A DNA stretch of 64,000 bases from Bacillota bacterium (GTDB lineage: Bacteria > Bacillota > Clostridia > Oscillospirales > Ruminococcaceae): contig JAEWRN010000042.1 of assembly GCA_023460035.1 (NCBI GenBank), positions 1 to 64,000 on the forward strand. Direction: 5' to 3'. The notes below the pieces were generated by a model, which was not told the DNA's origin, made no database searches, and saw only the letters and a program-made list of their open reading frames with translations. Every line of letters starts with the position of its first letter. Within the stretch, counting starts at the first letter, position 1. Position numbers and translations under genes: made by a program. This document shows positions 9,064-17,446 of the stretch, piece by piece.

Positions 9064-9852
9064 TTATACCCCCGCGGCACGGTAGCGCTGCTGTTCTTCA
9101 ACCGGCAATAGCACCGCCTGCATGGCCGCTGTGACCTGCTGTTGCAATTTAGTGGCAGCGGCGCGGCGCGGGCCCTGCTGCGGGTACACCGGCGGTAAAA
9201 TAACCAGCTGCAACAGCGGCTTTTTACCGGTGAACCGCCGCCAGCCGGTGCGCGGGCGCGGCACCAGCACACAGGGCAGCACCGGGGCGCCGCTATCTGC
9301 CGCATAACAAAATGCCCCGCGTGCAAACGGGCGCAGGGTGCTGCAATAGGGCACCAGCACCCCTTCGGGGTAAATTTGCACCAGCGCGCCCTGACCTAAC
9401 AGGGTGCGGATTGTGCGGCTTAAATGCACGCCGGCGGCGGCCGTTTCGGGCAGCGGCAACCCGCCCAACAGCCGCACCAAGCGGCCCGCTACCGGCAGCT
9501 CTAAATTGGCTTTTAAACTTAAAAAGTACATCTCGCGCGAAAACAGGGCGCAGGCAAGGCGCACACAGTCCAGCGGGTGCACGTGGTTGCACACCGTCAC
9601 AGCGCCGCCGGGCAGCCCGTTTAAATGTTCTTTGCCGCATACCTGCCAGCCCCAAAGGGCAAACAGTGGGCCAAACACCGCCAGCACCACCCGGCGCAAT
9701 GCTTTATGCAACCAAAGGGCCGCCCCGCGCAGGCGGTACACGTAATCGGCATTCACCTTTATTTTGCCGGGCCTTTGCGGGGCAAGCTTTTCAATATGGG
9801 TGTGAAACGGGTGCACCCGCCGCCGGGCAGCTTCGTCCATATTCACCCTCAT
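9064..9852 (-). CDS. 1-acyl-glycerol-3-phosphate acyltransferase-like (PlsC family)
   Basis: A 262-residue PlsC/LPLAT family acyltransferase. These membrane-associated enzymes transfer an acyl chain to a lysophospholipid or related acceptor. The HX4D catalytic motif appears as NHVHPLD (about residue 90), and the acceptor-binding YPEG motif appears as QIYPEGVLVPY (about 160). A hydrophobic segment around residues 55-70 would place it at the membrane. It overlaps the upstream glycosyltransferase by four bases (ATGA), so the two are translationally coupled. That pairing suggests synthesis or modification of a glycolipid rather than bulk phospholipid, but the acceptor is unknown. Confidence 0.85.
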   Translation of the reverse strand: MRVNMDEAARRRVHPFHTHIEKLAPQRPGKIKVNADYVYRLRGAALWLHKALRRVVLAVFGPLFALWGWQVCGKEHLNGLPGGAVTVCNHVHPLDCVRLACALFSREMYFLSLKANLELPVAGRLVRLLGGLPLPETAAAGVHLSRTIRTLLGQGALVQIYPEGVLVPYCSTLRPFARGAFCYAADSGAPVLPCVLVPRPRTGWRRFTGKKPLLQLVILPPVYPQQGPRRAAATKLQQQVTAAMQAVLLPVEEQQRYRAAGV

Positions 9853-10991
9853 ACCACGGCCCCCCGGCGCTGCTCGTCAATCGCAAGCTGAAACATCTGC
9901 TCTGCCTGCGCCACACAGGCATCCAGCCCATAGGCCTTGCCCGCCTGCGCATAGCGCAGGCCCATTGCCTGCCGCTCGGCCGGGCGGGCCAGCCAGTAGT
10001 CAATGCGCCCGGCCAGCGCCGCGGCGCTGCCCGCGGGGAACAGGCTGTACGGGGTAAGCGCAAACTGCGGGGTGGCAGACAGCGGCGAATCGGCAATCAC
10101 CGGCACCACCCCGGTTGAAAACGCCTCGATGCACGAGATGGCCTCAATTTCGGCATCCGACGCGTGCACATATAAGTCGGTCATCGACAAAATTTGCTGT
10201 AACTCCTGCTGGGTGTAAAACCCGATGATGGGCGGGTGCGGCAGCTTTTCGCCCTGGCGGCGCAACGCCGACTCTTTGGGCCCCTGCCCTGCCAGCACCA
10301 GCTGTATTTCGCCGCTGTACCGGCTGCGTGCCACCGCGTCGATTAGCACATCCTGCCGCTTTTCCGCCGAAAGGCGACCAATCATCAACAGCACTTTGCG
10401 CCCCGCAAACTGCGGCGTTTTTTCGCTGCGGCGGTAACAGAACGATGGGTCCACCCCGTTGGAAATGACATGCAGCTGTGCGGTGTACCCGTGCTGGCGC
10501 AGTTCGCCCGCAATAAAGTTGCTGGGGCAATGCACATGCGAAAACCGGTTGTAAAAATGCCCCCGCAGCTCGCGGTACAGCAGCTCGTTTGCCGCCCGCC
10601 GTTTGCCAAGGCCAATACTGTAAGTGATATTCTCGGGCTGCACATGAAACGCCGCCGTGTGCGGCACGCCCAGCTCTTCGGCAATACGCAGCCCCGCGCG
10701 GGAAAGCGCGAATGGCATTAAAAAATGCACGACGTCCGCCCACGCGATGGCCTGCCGCAACAAAGCTTTGTCCGGCTTTGCAAGCTGCATGCCCTGACTG
10801 TGAATCAGCTTTGCCGCGGGCGCGGGGAACCACAGCGCGGGCATGACATACCGCCCTTCGCCCGCCTGCCCCGCCGCCGCCACCCGCACCTCGTTGCCGC
10901 GCCGCTGCAACGCCTGTGCAAACCGCTGTGCACTGACTGTCGTGCCGTTATTCGCCGTGTCAAACTGGTCCATTACCAGTAAAATTTTCAT
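9849..10991 (-). CDS. Glycosyltransferase family 4
   Basis: A 380-residue GT-B fold, retaining GT4 enzyme transferring a nucleotide-activated sugar, probably to a lipid at the inner membrane face. The N-terminal Rossmann half starts MKILLVMDQFDTANNGTT. The donor half contains MIGRLSAEKRQD near residue 205 and the E-x7-E-type segment ASDAEIEAISCIEAFS near 290. I chose ATG 10991 (GGGGTG upstream); the frame stays open for 28 more codons without good coding character. Its stop overlaps the acyltransferase start. Homologues of this type include diglucosyl-diacylglycerol synthases, so glycolipid assembly is a reasonable inference. The sugar is unknown. Confidence 0.85.
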   Translation of the reverse strand: MKILLVMDQFDTANNGTTVSAQRFAQALQRRGNEVRVAAAGQAGEGRYVMPALWFPAPAAKLIHSQGMQLAKPDKALLRQAIAWADVVHFLMPFALSRAGLRIAEELGVPHTAAFHVQPENITYSIGLGKRRAANELLYRELRGHFYNRFSHVHCPSNFIAGELRQHGYTAQLHVISNGVDPSFCYRRSEKTPQFAGRKVLLMIGRLSAEKRQDVLIDAVARSRYSGEIQLVLAGQGPKESALRRQGEKLPHPPIIGFYTQQELQQILSMTDLYVHASDAEIEAISCIEAFSTGVVPVIADSPLSATPQFALTPYSLFPAGSAAALAGRIDYWLARPAERQAMGLRYAQAGKAYGLDACVAQAEQMFQLAIDEQRRGAVV

Positions 10992-11121
10992 GTTTTTGCA
11001 CACCCCTGTGCCCTGCCGGGCCGCTTTTGCCGCCCGGCCCTCGGGCGGCAGCCTTATTATACCACATATTCCCAACCTGTTGTTTAGCCAGTTTTGTCAT
11101 TTTGTCTCGCGCGGCATGGGG

Positions 11122-11150
11122 TTGCGGCGGCGGGGCAGGCAGGGTATAAT
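11122..11150 (+). promoter_or_regulatory. Predicted sigma-A promoter of pheA
   Basis: TTGCGG (11122-11127), 17-base spacer, perfect TATAAT (11145-11150). It lies 35 bases before the GTG start of pheA. No leader peptide or terminator is seen here, unlike the downstream aro promoter. Confidence 0.65.
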
Positions 11151-11184
11151 AGGCCCAACAAACAATAGACAGGGGATGTTCCGT

Positions 11185-12267
11185 GTGGACGAGCTGCTTG
11201 CCGCGCGCGCAGAAATCAACGAAGTGGATACCGAGATGGCGGCGCTGTTTGAGCGGCGCATGGCCGCGGTGGAAAAAGTGCTGGACTATAAGCGCGCCCA
11301 CGGCCTGCCGGTGCTGGACGCCGGGCGGGAGGCCGAAGTGCTGCGCAAGGGTGCCCTGCGGGTGCACGACGCCGCGCTGCGCGGCTATTACACCCAGCTT
11401 TTGCAAAAGATGATGGAGCTTTCGCGCGACTACCAAACCAGCCGCCTTGCGGATTTTTGCGTGGGCTACCCGGGGGTCGAGGGCTCGTTTTCGCACATTG
11501 CCGAACAGCGCATTTTTGGCGATGCCCCCGCCCGCGCCTATGTGACGTTTGAAGAGGTGTTTGCCGCTGTGCAACGTGGCGAAGTGACGGCGGGCGTGGT
11601 GCCGTTTGAAAATTCGTACACCGGCGAAGTGGGCGAAGTGCTGGATTTGCTTTGGAAGTACGACAACTGCCAAGTGGTGGACAGCTACGATCTTGACATC
11701 CGCCAAAACCTGCTGGGGGTGCCCGGTGCCGAGCTGGGGCAGATCAAACAGGTCTACTCGCACCACCAGGCCATCAGCCAGTGCCAGGCTTACCTCACCG
11801 GCAAAGGGTACGAGCTGGTGCCCTACGCCAACACGGCGCTGGCCGCAAAGTATGTCAGCGAATGCGGCGACAAAACCAAGGCCGCCATTGCCAGTGCGGA
11901 CACTGCCGCGCTGTACGGGCTGTCGATTTTGGCACGCGACATCAACACCAGCGCGCAAAACGTCACCCGGTTCATCGTCATCTCGCGTCTGCCGCGGCGC
12001 AGCGGCGGCAACCGCTTTGGGCTGGTATTCACCGTGCGCCACGACGCCGGTGCTCTGGCGCAGGCGATGCAGATTATCGGCAGCCGCAATTTTAACCTTG
12101 AAAGCATCCGTTCGCGCTCGATGAAAGAGCTGCCCTGGCAGTATTTCTTTTACGTGGAGGTGGTGGGTGACAGCGAAACACCAGAGGCGCACCAGATGCT
12201 GGACCAGCTGGCGGCGGCCTGCCGGCAGCTGCGGCTGATTGGCAGCTGGGCGCGGCGCGAGGAGTAA
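11185..12267 (+). CDS. pheA: Bifunctional chorismate mutase / prephenate dehydratase
   Basis: A 360-residue P-protein converting chorismate to prephenate and then phenylpyruvate, the committed route to phenylalanine. Residues 1-80 are an AroQ-type chorismate mutase (DELLAARAEINEVDTE, then DYKRAHGLPVLDAGRE). Residues 88-275 are prephenate dehydratase (YPGVEGSFSH, VPFENSYTGEV and the catalytic NVTRF). Residues 285-360 are a Phe-binding ACT domain, with GAL near 290. The ESRP effector motif is altered to SRSMK. The start is GTG 11185, nine bases after AGGGG; an ATG at 11176 sits too close to that site. The gene has its own promoter, just upstream of the shikimate operon. Confidence 0.95.
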   Translation: MDELLAARAEINEVDTEMAALFERRMAAVEKVLDYKRAHGLPVLDAGREAEVLRKGALRVHDAALRGYYTQLLQKMMELSRDYQTSRLADFCVGYPGVEGSFSHIAEQRIFGDAPARAYVTFEEVFAAVQRGEVTAGVVPFENSYTGEVGEVLDLLWKYDNCQVVDSYDLDIRQNLLGVPGAELGQIKQVYSHHQAISQCQAYLTGKGYELVPYANTALAAKYVSECGDKTKAAIASADTAALYGLSILARDINTSAQNVTRFIVISRLPRRSGGNRFGLVFTVRHDAGALAQAMQIIGSRNFNLESIRSRSMKELPWQYFFYVEVVGDSETPEAHQMLDQLAAACRQLRLIGSWARREE

Positions 12268-12305
12268 GGCGGCGCCACACCGGGGGACTTTACCAAAACT
12301 TTTCG

Positions 12306-12334
12306 TTGACAAACGGCGCCGGTTCTTTTATACT
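12306..12334 (+). promoter_or_regulatory. Strong sigma-A promoter of the aro operon
   Basis: A perfect TTGACA (12306-12311), a 17-base spacer and TATACT (12329-12334). Transcription would start near 12341, 28 bases before the leader peptide start codon. It is the most consensus-like promoter in the window. Confidence 0.85.
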
Positions 12335-12368
12335 GTTACCAATCTCAACACAAATGGAGATTCTTTTT

Positions 12369-12461
12369 ATGAACCGTCTCAACACCACAGCAGCATACTT
12401 TTATTTTAGCTTTGCTTATTTTTATGGCAAGGCTACTCTGTGCTGCGCAAAACCGGTTTGA
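12369..12461 (+). CDS. Phe/Tyr-rich attenuator leader peptide
   Basis: A 30-codon open frame (ATG 12369, TGA 12459-12461) with GGAG nine bases upstream. Residues 10-19 read YFYFSFAYFY: four Tyr and four Phe in ten codons (12396-12425). It lies between a consensus promoter and a terminator, immediately upstream of an operon making chorismate and tyrosine. That arrangement is the hallmark of ribosome-mediated attenuation, as in enteric pheA and trp leaders. A ribosome stalled for charged tRNA-Phe or tRNA-Tyr would leave 12441-12448 (TGCTGCGC) free to pair with 12512-12519 across the terminator loop. A ribosome reaching the stop codon would cover that segment. The pairing model is my inference, with one mismatch. 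The peptide itself needs no cellular function. Confidence 0.85.
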   Translation: MNRLNTTAAYFYFSFAYFYGKATLCCAKPV

Positions 12462-12501
12462 TACGGCGATTATGGTAAAATGATTCGCTTAAACTCAAAT
12501 G

Positions 12502-12535
12502 TCGGCGGCCTGCACAGCAGGCCGCCGATTTTTTT
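12502..12535 (+). terminator. aro operon attenuator (intrinsic terminator)
   Basis: A perfect 12-bp stem (TCGGCGGCCTGC, 12502-12513; GCAGGCCGCCGA, 12517-12528) with an ACA loop, followed by seven T. It sits 40 bases after the leader peptide stop codon and 30 bases before aroB, so it must be bypassed for operon expression. Confidence 0.9.
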
Positions 12536-12565
12536 GTTTGTTGGCACAAAAAAGGGGGCTTTACT

Positions 12566-13597
12566 TTGGAAACACTGCACATGGCGCTGGGCGCTGAAAG
12601 CTATGACATTTTGTTGCAACGCGGGCTATTGGCCAAGGCAGGCACGCTGCTAAACCTGGGCCGCAAGGTGCTTGTCGTCACCGACAGCGGGGTACCCGCA
12701 CAGTACTCCGCACAGCTTGCCGCACAGTGCGCACAGCCGGTACTTGTTACCGTGCAGCAGGGCGAGGGCGCAAAAAGCTTTGACGGGCTGCAAACACTGC
12801 TGGGCGCGATGCTGGGCGCCGGGTTTCACCGCGGCGACTGTGTGGTGGCCGTGGGCGGCGGTGTGGTGGGCGACCTTGCGGGGTTTGCCGCCGCCACCTA
12901 TATGCGCGGCATTGATTTTTACAACATCCCCACCACCTCGCTTTCACAGGTGGATTCGTCGATTGGCGGCAAGACGGCCATCAACTTTAACGGGGTAAAA
13001 AATATTGTCGGCACCTTTTACCAGCCGCGCCGGGTACTGGTAGACCCCGACCTGCTCGCCACCCTGCCCCCCCGCCAGCTGGCCGCCGGGTTTGCCGAAG
13101 CCATTAAAGCCGGCATGATTGCCGACGAAGCGTTGCTGGCCCTGTTTGAAACGGGGGCCGCCGAAGCCCGGCTGGAAGAAGTGCTGCTGCGGGCACTGCG
13201 GGTAAAAAAGGACGTCGTAGAGCAGGACGAAAAAGAAGCGGGCCTGCGCCGCATTTTAAATTTTGGCCACACACTGGGCCACGGCATTGAAAGCGTGTAC
13301 GGCCTGGGCGGCCTGCTGCACGGCGAATGTGTGGCACTGGGCATGCTGCCGATGTGCAAGACCCCCGCACTGCGGCAGCGGCTAAGTTCTGTTTTAGCCC
13401 GGTACCACCTGCCCACCCACGCGGCGTTTGACCCTGATTTGGTATTTGCCGCCGTGTGCCACGACAAAAAGGGCGCGGGCAGTAAGACCGCCATTGTAGA
13501 AGTAGAGACCGCGGGCCATGCGCTAATGCGCACGGTGGAAAACGAAGCCCTGCGCCAGCTGCTGGTGCGGGAGGCAAAGGAGGGCATTGGCGCATGA
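12566..13597 (+). CDS. aroB: 3-dehydroquinate synthase
   Basis: A 343-residue NAD- and metal-dependent enzyme converting DAHP to 3-dehydroquinate, step two of the shikimate pathway. The N-terminal half binds NAD (VVAVGGGVVGDLAGFAAA, near residue 95, then PTTSLSQVDSSIGGKTAIN). The C-terminal half supplies metal ligands in LNFGHTLGHGIES and LLHGECVALGM. The start is TTG 12566, seven bases after AAGGGGGG; no ATG is nearer the conserved N-terminus. It is the first structural gene after the attenuator. It ends in an ATGA overlap with aroC, which implies coupled translation. Confidence 0.97.
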   Translation: METLHMALGAESYDILLQRGLLAKAGTLLNLGRKVLVVTDSGVPAQYSAQLAAQCAQPVLVTVQQGEGAKSFDGLQTLLGAMLGAGFHRGDCVVAVGGGVVGDLAGFAAATYMRGIDFYNIPTTSLSQVDSSIGGKTAINFNGVKNIVGTFYQPRRVLVDPDLLATLPPRQLAAGFAEAIKAGMIADEALLALFETGAAEARLEEVLLRALRVKKDVVEQDEKEAGLRRILNFGHTLGHGIESVYGLGGLLHGECVALGMLPMCKTPALRQRLSSVLARYHLPTHAAFDPDLVFAAVCHDKKGAGSKTAIVEVETAGHALMRTVENEALRQLLVREAKEGIGA

Positions 13598-14724
13598 AAA
13601 GCAGTTTTGGCAACAATTTGACCGTCAGCCTGTTTGGCGAATCGCACGGGGCCGCCATCGGCATTGTGCTGGACGGCCTTGCACCCGGTATCCCGCTGGA
13701 CCTTGCGCTGATCCGCCGCCGCCTTGTGCTGCGCCAGGGGGCGGCCAGCCTTTCCACCGCGCGGCGCGAGCCGGACGAGTTTGAGATTGTGAGCGGTTTT
13801 TTTGACGGGCACACCACCGGCACCCCGCTGACCATTTTAATCCGCAACACCGACACCCACAGCAAAGACTACGGCGAGCTGAAAGACAAAATGCGCCCCA
13901 GCCACGCTGATTACACGGCCCAGTGCAAATACCACGGCTTTCAGGATTACCGCGGCGGCGGCCATTTTTCGGGCCGCATCACCGCCCCCGTCGTTGCGGC
14001 GGGTGCCATCTGCCTGCAAATACTGGCGCGGCACGGCGTGACGGTGGGCACCCACATCGCGCGGTGCGCGGGCATCACCGACGCGGCGCTGCCGGCCGAA
14101 GAACCCGCGCTGACCGCGGCGCTGCACGCGCTGAACGACACCGATTTTGCCGTGCTGGACAAAACTTCGGGCGATGCGATGAAGTTGCAGATCGAGCGGG
14201 CAAAAGAGCAGTTCGACTCGGTGGGCGGCGTGCTGGAGACCGCGGTGACCGGCCTTGCCCCCGGCCTGGGCGAACCGTGGTTTTGGTCGGTAGAAAGCGA
14301 GCTTGCGCACCTGCTGTTTAGCGTGCCCGCAGTAAAAGGGGTGGAGTTTGGCGGCGGGTTTGCCCTTGCCGATGCGCGCGGCAGCGCCGCAAACGACGCG
14401 TTTTGCTACGATGACGCGGGCCGGGTGGTGACCAAAACCAACCACAGCGGCGGCGCACAGGGCGGCATCACCAACGGCATGCCGCTCGTCATCCGCACCG
14501 CCATCAAGCCCACCGCCTCGATTTATCTGCCGCAGGACACCGTAGACCTTGCCACCGGGCAAAACACCACCCTTGCCATTAAGGGCCGGCACGACCCCGC
14601 CATTGTACACCGGGCGCGCGCCGTCGTGGACAGCGTGGTGGCACTGGGCCTTGTAGACCTTGCCGCGGGGCGGTTTGGCACCGATTGGATGGCGGGCGAA
14701 ACCGCACAGGAAAAGGAGATTTGA
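13594..14724 (+). CDS. aroC: Chorismate synthase
   Basis: A 376-residue enzyme making chorismate from EPSP with reduced FMN as catalyst, the last step of the shared pathway. Diagnostic segments are GESHGAAIGIVLDGLAPG at the N-terminus, the RPSHADYT region near residue 105, RGGGHFSGRITAP near 120, and SGGAQGGITNGMPL near 290. Length fits the family. It overlaps aroB by four bases, and aroEK starts two bases after its stop, so it sits inside a tightly packed operon. No fused flavin reductase domain is present, so reduced FMN must come from another protein. Confidence 0.97.
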   Translation: MKSSFGNNLTVSLFGESHGAAIGIVLDGLAPGIPLDLALIRRRLVLRQGAASLSTARREPDEFEIVSGFFDGHTTGTPLTILIRNTDTHSKDYGELKDKMRPSHADYTAQCKYHGFQDYRGGGHFSGRITAPVVAAGAICLQILARHGVTVGTHIARCAGITDAALPAEEPALTAALHALNDTDFAVLDKTSGDAMKLQIERAKEQFDSVGGVLETAVTGLAPGLGEPWFWSVESELAHLLFSVPAVKGVEFGGGFALADARGSAANDAFCYDDAGRVVTKTNHSGGAQGGITNGMPLVIRTAIKPTASIYLPQDTVDLATGQNTTLAIKGRHDPAIVHRARAVVDSVVALGLVDLAAGRFGTDWMAGETAQEKEI

Positions 14725-14726
14725 CA

Positions 14727-15980
14727 ATGGACACGCAGCGCTGCGGCCTTGTGGGCCGCCACCTTGGGCATAGCTTTTCAAAATTCATTCATGGGCAGCT
14801 GGCGCCTTACCCGTACGACCTGATTGAACTGGAGCCGGAAACCCTTGCCCCGTTTTTTGAACAGCGGCAGTTTCGCGGTGTCAATGTCACGATACCTTAT
14901 AAAGAGGCAGTGCTGCCACTGCTGGACGAAATTGACCCGCGGGCCGCTGCCATTGGCGCGGTGAACACCGTGGTCAACGAAAACGGCAAACTAAAAGGCT
15001 ATAATACCGATTACGATGGGCTGGACCACCTGTTATACAACAACCGCATTTTCCTGTCCGGCCGCATCGTGATGATTTTAGGCACCGGCGGCACCAGCAA
15101 AACCTGCACCGCGCTGGCCAAAGCGCGCGGCGCGCGCGAAATACTGCATGTCAGCCGCAGTGGCAAAGACGGCACGCTGACTTACCGCGATGCGGCGATG
15201 CGGCGCGACGTGCAGGTGCTGATTAACACCACCCCGTGCGGCATGTACCCGCAAAACGACGACATGCCGCTGGACCCGGCGCTGTTTCCCCAGTTGCAGG
15301 CGGTGGCCGACGTGGTGTATAACCCCTTGCAAACCGCACTGGTGCAGCGCGCGGCCGAGCTGGGGCTGCCCGCCACAGGCGGGCTTGCCATGCTGGTGGC
15401 ACAGGCCAAAGCCGCGGCCGAGCTGTTTTGCGGCCACCCGCTGCCGGAAGAGCAGATTGACACCATCACCACCGCGCTGCGGGCCGAGCGCTCGAACTGT
15501 GTGCTGATTGCGATGCCGGGGGCGGGCAAAACCACCGTGGGCGGCAAAGCCGCCACGCTGTTGGGCAAAACCTTTGTGGACGCGGACGACGAGATTTTGA
15601 AAGAGACCGGCAAAACCCCGGCCGAGCTGATTACCACCCAGGGCGAAGCGGCGTTTCGCGACATCGAAAGCCGCGTCATCGCCGCGCTGTCAAAGCTCGG
15701 GGGCATGGTGATTGCCACCGGCGGCGGGGCGGTCACCCGCGCAGAGAACATGCGGCGGCTGCGGCAAAATGGCGTCGTGCTGTTTGTTGACCGCGACCTG
15801 TCGCTGCTGGCGACCTCCGGCCGGCCGCTCTCATCTGATTTTGAATCGCTGCGCCGGCGCTACCTAGAGCGCTACCCGCTGTACAACCAGTACTGTGACG
15901 CCAAGCTTGACAATGACAAAACCATTGACACCGCTGCCGAGCGGGTAAAGGAGGCTTTTGATGCGTATTTTGGTCATTAA
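14727..15980 (+). CDS. aroE-aroK: Fused shikimate dehydrogenase - shikimate kinase
   Basis: A 417-residue bifunctional protein carrying pathway steps four and five. Residues 1-255 are shikimate dehydrogenase (GHSFSKFIH; NVTIPYKEAVLP with the catalytic Lys; GAVNTVV; NTDYDG; and the NADP-binding LGTGGTSKT). Residues about 260-417 are shikimate kinase: Walker A MPGAGKTTVGG, DADDEI, the shikimate-binding RDIES region and GGGAVT. ATG 14727 follows AAGGAG by eight bases; an upstream in-frame ATG at 14685 lies inside aroC. The fusion would pass shikimate between active sites in a fixed 1:1 ratio. aroQ overlaps its 3' end by 20 bases. Confidence 0.95.
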   Translation: MDTQRCGLVGRHLGHSFSKFIHGQLAPYPYDLIELEPETLAPFFEQRQFRGVNVTIPYKEAVLPLLDEIDPRAAAIGAVNTVVNENGKLKGYNTDYDGLDHLLYNNRIFLSGRIVMILGTGGTSKTCTALAKARGAREILHVSRSGKDGTLTYRDAAMRRDVQVLINTTPCGMYPQNDDMPLDPALFPQLQAVADVVYNPLQTALVQRAAELGLPATGGLAMLVAQAKAAAELFCGHPLPEEQIDTITTALRAERSNCVLIAMPGAGKTTVGGKAATLLGKTFVDADDEILKETGKTPAELITTQGEAAFRDIESRVIAALSKLGGMVIATGGGAVTRAENMRRLRQNGVVLFVDRDLSLLATSGRPLSSDFESLRRRYLERYPLYNQYCDAKLDNDKTIDTAAERVKEAFDAYFGH

Positions 15981-16407
15981 CGGCCCAAACCTCAACTTTT
16001 TGGGCATTCGCGAGCCGGGCATTTACGGCAGTGACAGCTATGCCGACCTGCTGGCACTGGTAAGGCGCACCGGCGAAGAAGAGGGCGTGGAGGTGCTGAC
16101 CTACCAGTCAAACCACGAGGGCGCCCTGGTGGATAGAATACAAGAGGCCTATGGCACGGTGGACGGCCTTGTGCTGAACCCCGGCGCTTACACCCACACC
16201 AGCATTGCCCTGCTGGACGCGCTGAAAGCCGTGGGGCTGCCCGCGGTGGAGGTGCATATCTCTGATGTGCCCGCGCGGGAGGCCTTTCGCCAGGTTTCTT
16301 ACATCCGGCCCGCCTGCATTGCCACCATTACCGGCGAGGGCATTGCCGGGTACGCAAATGCCATTCGCCTGTTAAAACAACACCTTATCGCCGCCGCGGC
16401 GCAATAA
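15961..16407 (+). CDS. aroQ: Type II 3-dehydroquinate dehydratase
   Basis: A 148-residue type II dehydroquinase that forms dodecamers and dehydrates 3-dehydroquinate to 3-dehydroshikimate, pathway step three. Signature segments are INGPNLNFLGIREPGIYG (catalytic Tyr), YQSNHEGALVDRIQ, LNPGAYTHTSIALLDA and VEVHISDVPAREAFR. It is unrelated to the type I AroD often seen in Firmicutes. ATG 15961 is chosen, with AAAGGAGG six bases upstream; the TTG directly before it is an alternative. The start lies within the aroEK coding region. Confidence 0.97.
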   Translation: MRILVINGPNLNFLGIREPGIYGSDSYADLLALVRRTGEEEGVEVLTYQSNHEGALVDRIQEAYGTVDGLVLNPGAYTHTSIALLDALKAVGLPAVEVHISDVPAREAFRQVSYIRPACIATITGEGIAGYANAIRLLKQHLIAAAAQ

Positions 16408-16429
16408 CAGCAGAAACGGAGTAAACACC

Positions 16430-17446
16430 ATGATTATTACGATGAAAAAGCTCGCCCCGCAAGAGGAGATCGACCGCATGGTCGAAAGCATTGAACTGAA
16501 AGGGTTGCAGGTCACCATGATCAGCGGCACCGACTACAACGTGTTTGGCGTTGTGGGGGACACGACGGTGCTGGACGCCGCCAAAATCAGCGCGTCGCCC
16601 TATGTGGACAATGTGCAGCGGGTGTCGGCCCCGTACAAGCTGGCGAACCGCGTGTTTCACCCCGCGGACACAGTGGTGGACGTGGCCGGTGTGCGCATCG
16701 GCGGCAGCGAGCCGGTCGTCGTGATGGGCGGCCCCTGCTCGATTGAAAACGAGGAGAACACACACGAGATGGCGCGGCTTGTCAGCGAGGCGGGCGGGCG
16801 CATCTTCCGCGGCGGCGCGTACAAGCCCCGCACTTCGCCCTACGCGTTTCAGGGCCTTGGCACCGAGGGGCTGCGCTACATGGCGGCCGCGGGCAAGCAG
16901 TACGGCCTGCCCATCGTCAGCGAGCTGATGAGCGCCGACAAGCTGGACGAGTTTATTGAATACGTCGATTTGATTCAAATCGGCGCGCGCAACATGCAGA
17001 ACTTCAGCCTGCTCAAAGAGCTGGGCCGCACAAAAAAGCCCATCTTGCTCAAGCGCGGGCTTGCCAATACCATTGAAGAATGGCTGATGAGCGCCGAATA
17101 CATCATGGCCGCGGGCAACGAAAACGTCATTTTGTGCGAGCGCGGCATCCGTACCTTTGAAACCTACACCCGCAACACGCTGGACCTCAGCGTCGTGCCC
17201 ATCATCAAGCAGCGCAGTCACCTGCCCATCGTCATTGACCCCAGCCACGCCACCGGTGACCGCAAGCTGGTCGAGTCGATGTCGCTGGCTGCCATTGCCG
17301 CCGGGGCCGACGGGCTGATTATCGAGACCCACTGCGACCCGCCGCACGCGCTGTCGGACGGCGCACAGTGCCTGTACCCCAGCCAGTTCGCCTTTTTGAT
17401 TGAAAAAGGCCGTGCCATCGCCCAGGTGATCGGGCGCGGGCTGTAA
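16430..17446 (+). CDS. aroF: 3-deoxy-7-phosphoheptulonate synthase (AroF/AroAI-beta type)
   Basis: A 338-residue DAHP synthase condensing PEP with erythrose-4-phosphate, the entry step of the pathway. The N-terminal 70 residues form the ferredoxin-like (FL) domain typical of the type I-beta subgroup. The TIM barrel follows with GGPCSIENEENTHEMA, GGAYKPRTSPYAFQGLG, QIGARNMQNFSLLKELG, LLKRGL and PSHATGDR. There is no chorismate mutase fusion. FL domains in this subgroup can mediate Tyr or Phe inhibition, which would add enzyme-level control to the operon attenuator; that is inference. GGAG precedes ATG 16430, and the stop shares one base with the aroA start. Confidence 0.96.
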   Translation: MIITMKKLAPQEEIDRMVESIELKGLQVTMISGTDYNVFGVVGDTTVLDAAKISASPYVDNVQRVSAPYKLANRVFHPADTVVDVAGVRIGGSEPVVVMGGPCSIENEENTHEMARLVSEAGGRIFRGGAYKPRTSPYAFQGLGTEGLRYMAAAGKQYGLPIVSELMSADKLDEFIEYVDLIQIGARNMQNFSLLKELGRTKKPILLKRGLANTIEEWLMSAEYIMAAGNENVILCERGIRTFETYTRNTLDLSVVPIIKQRSHLPIVIDPSHATGDRKLVESMSLAAIAAGADGLIIETHCDPPHALSDGAQCLYPSQFAFLIEKGRAIAQVIGRGL

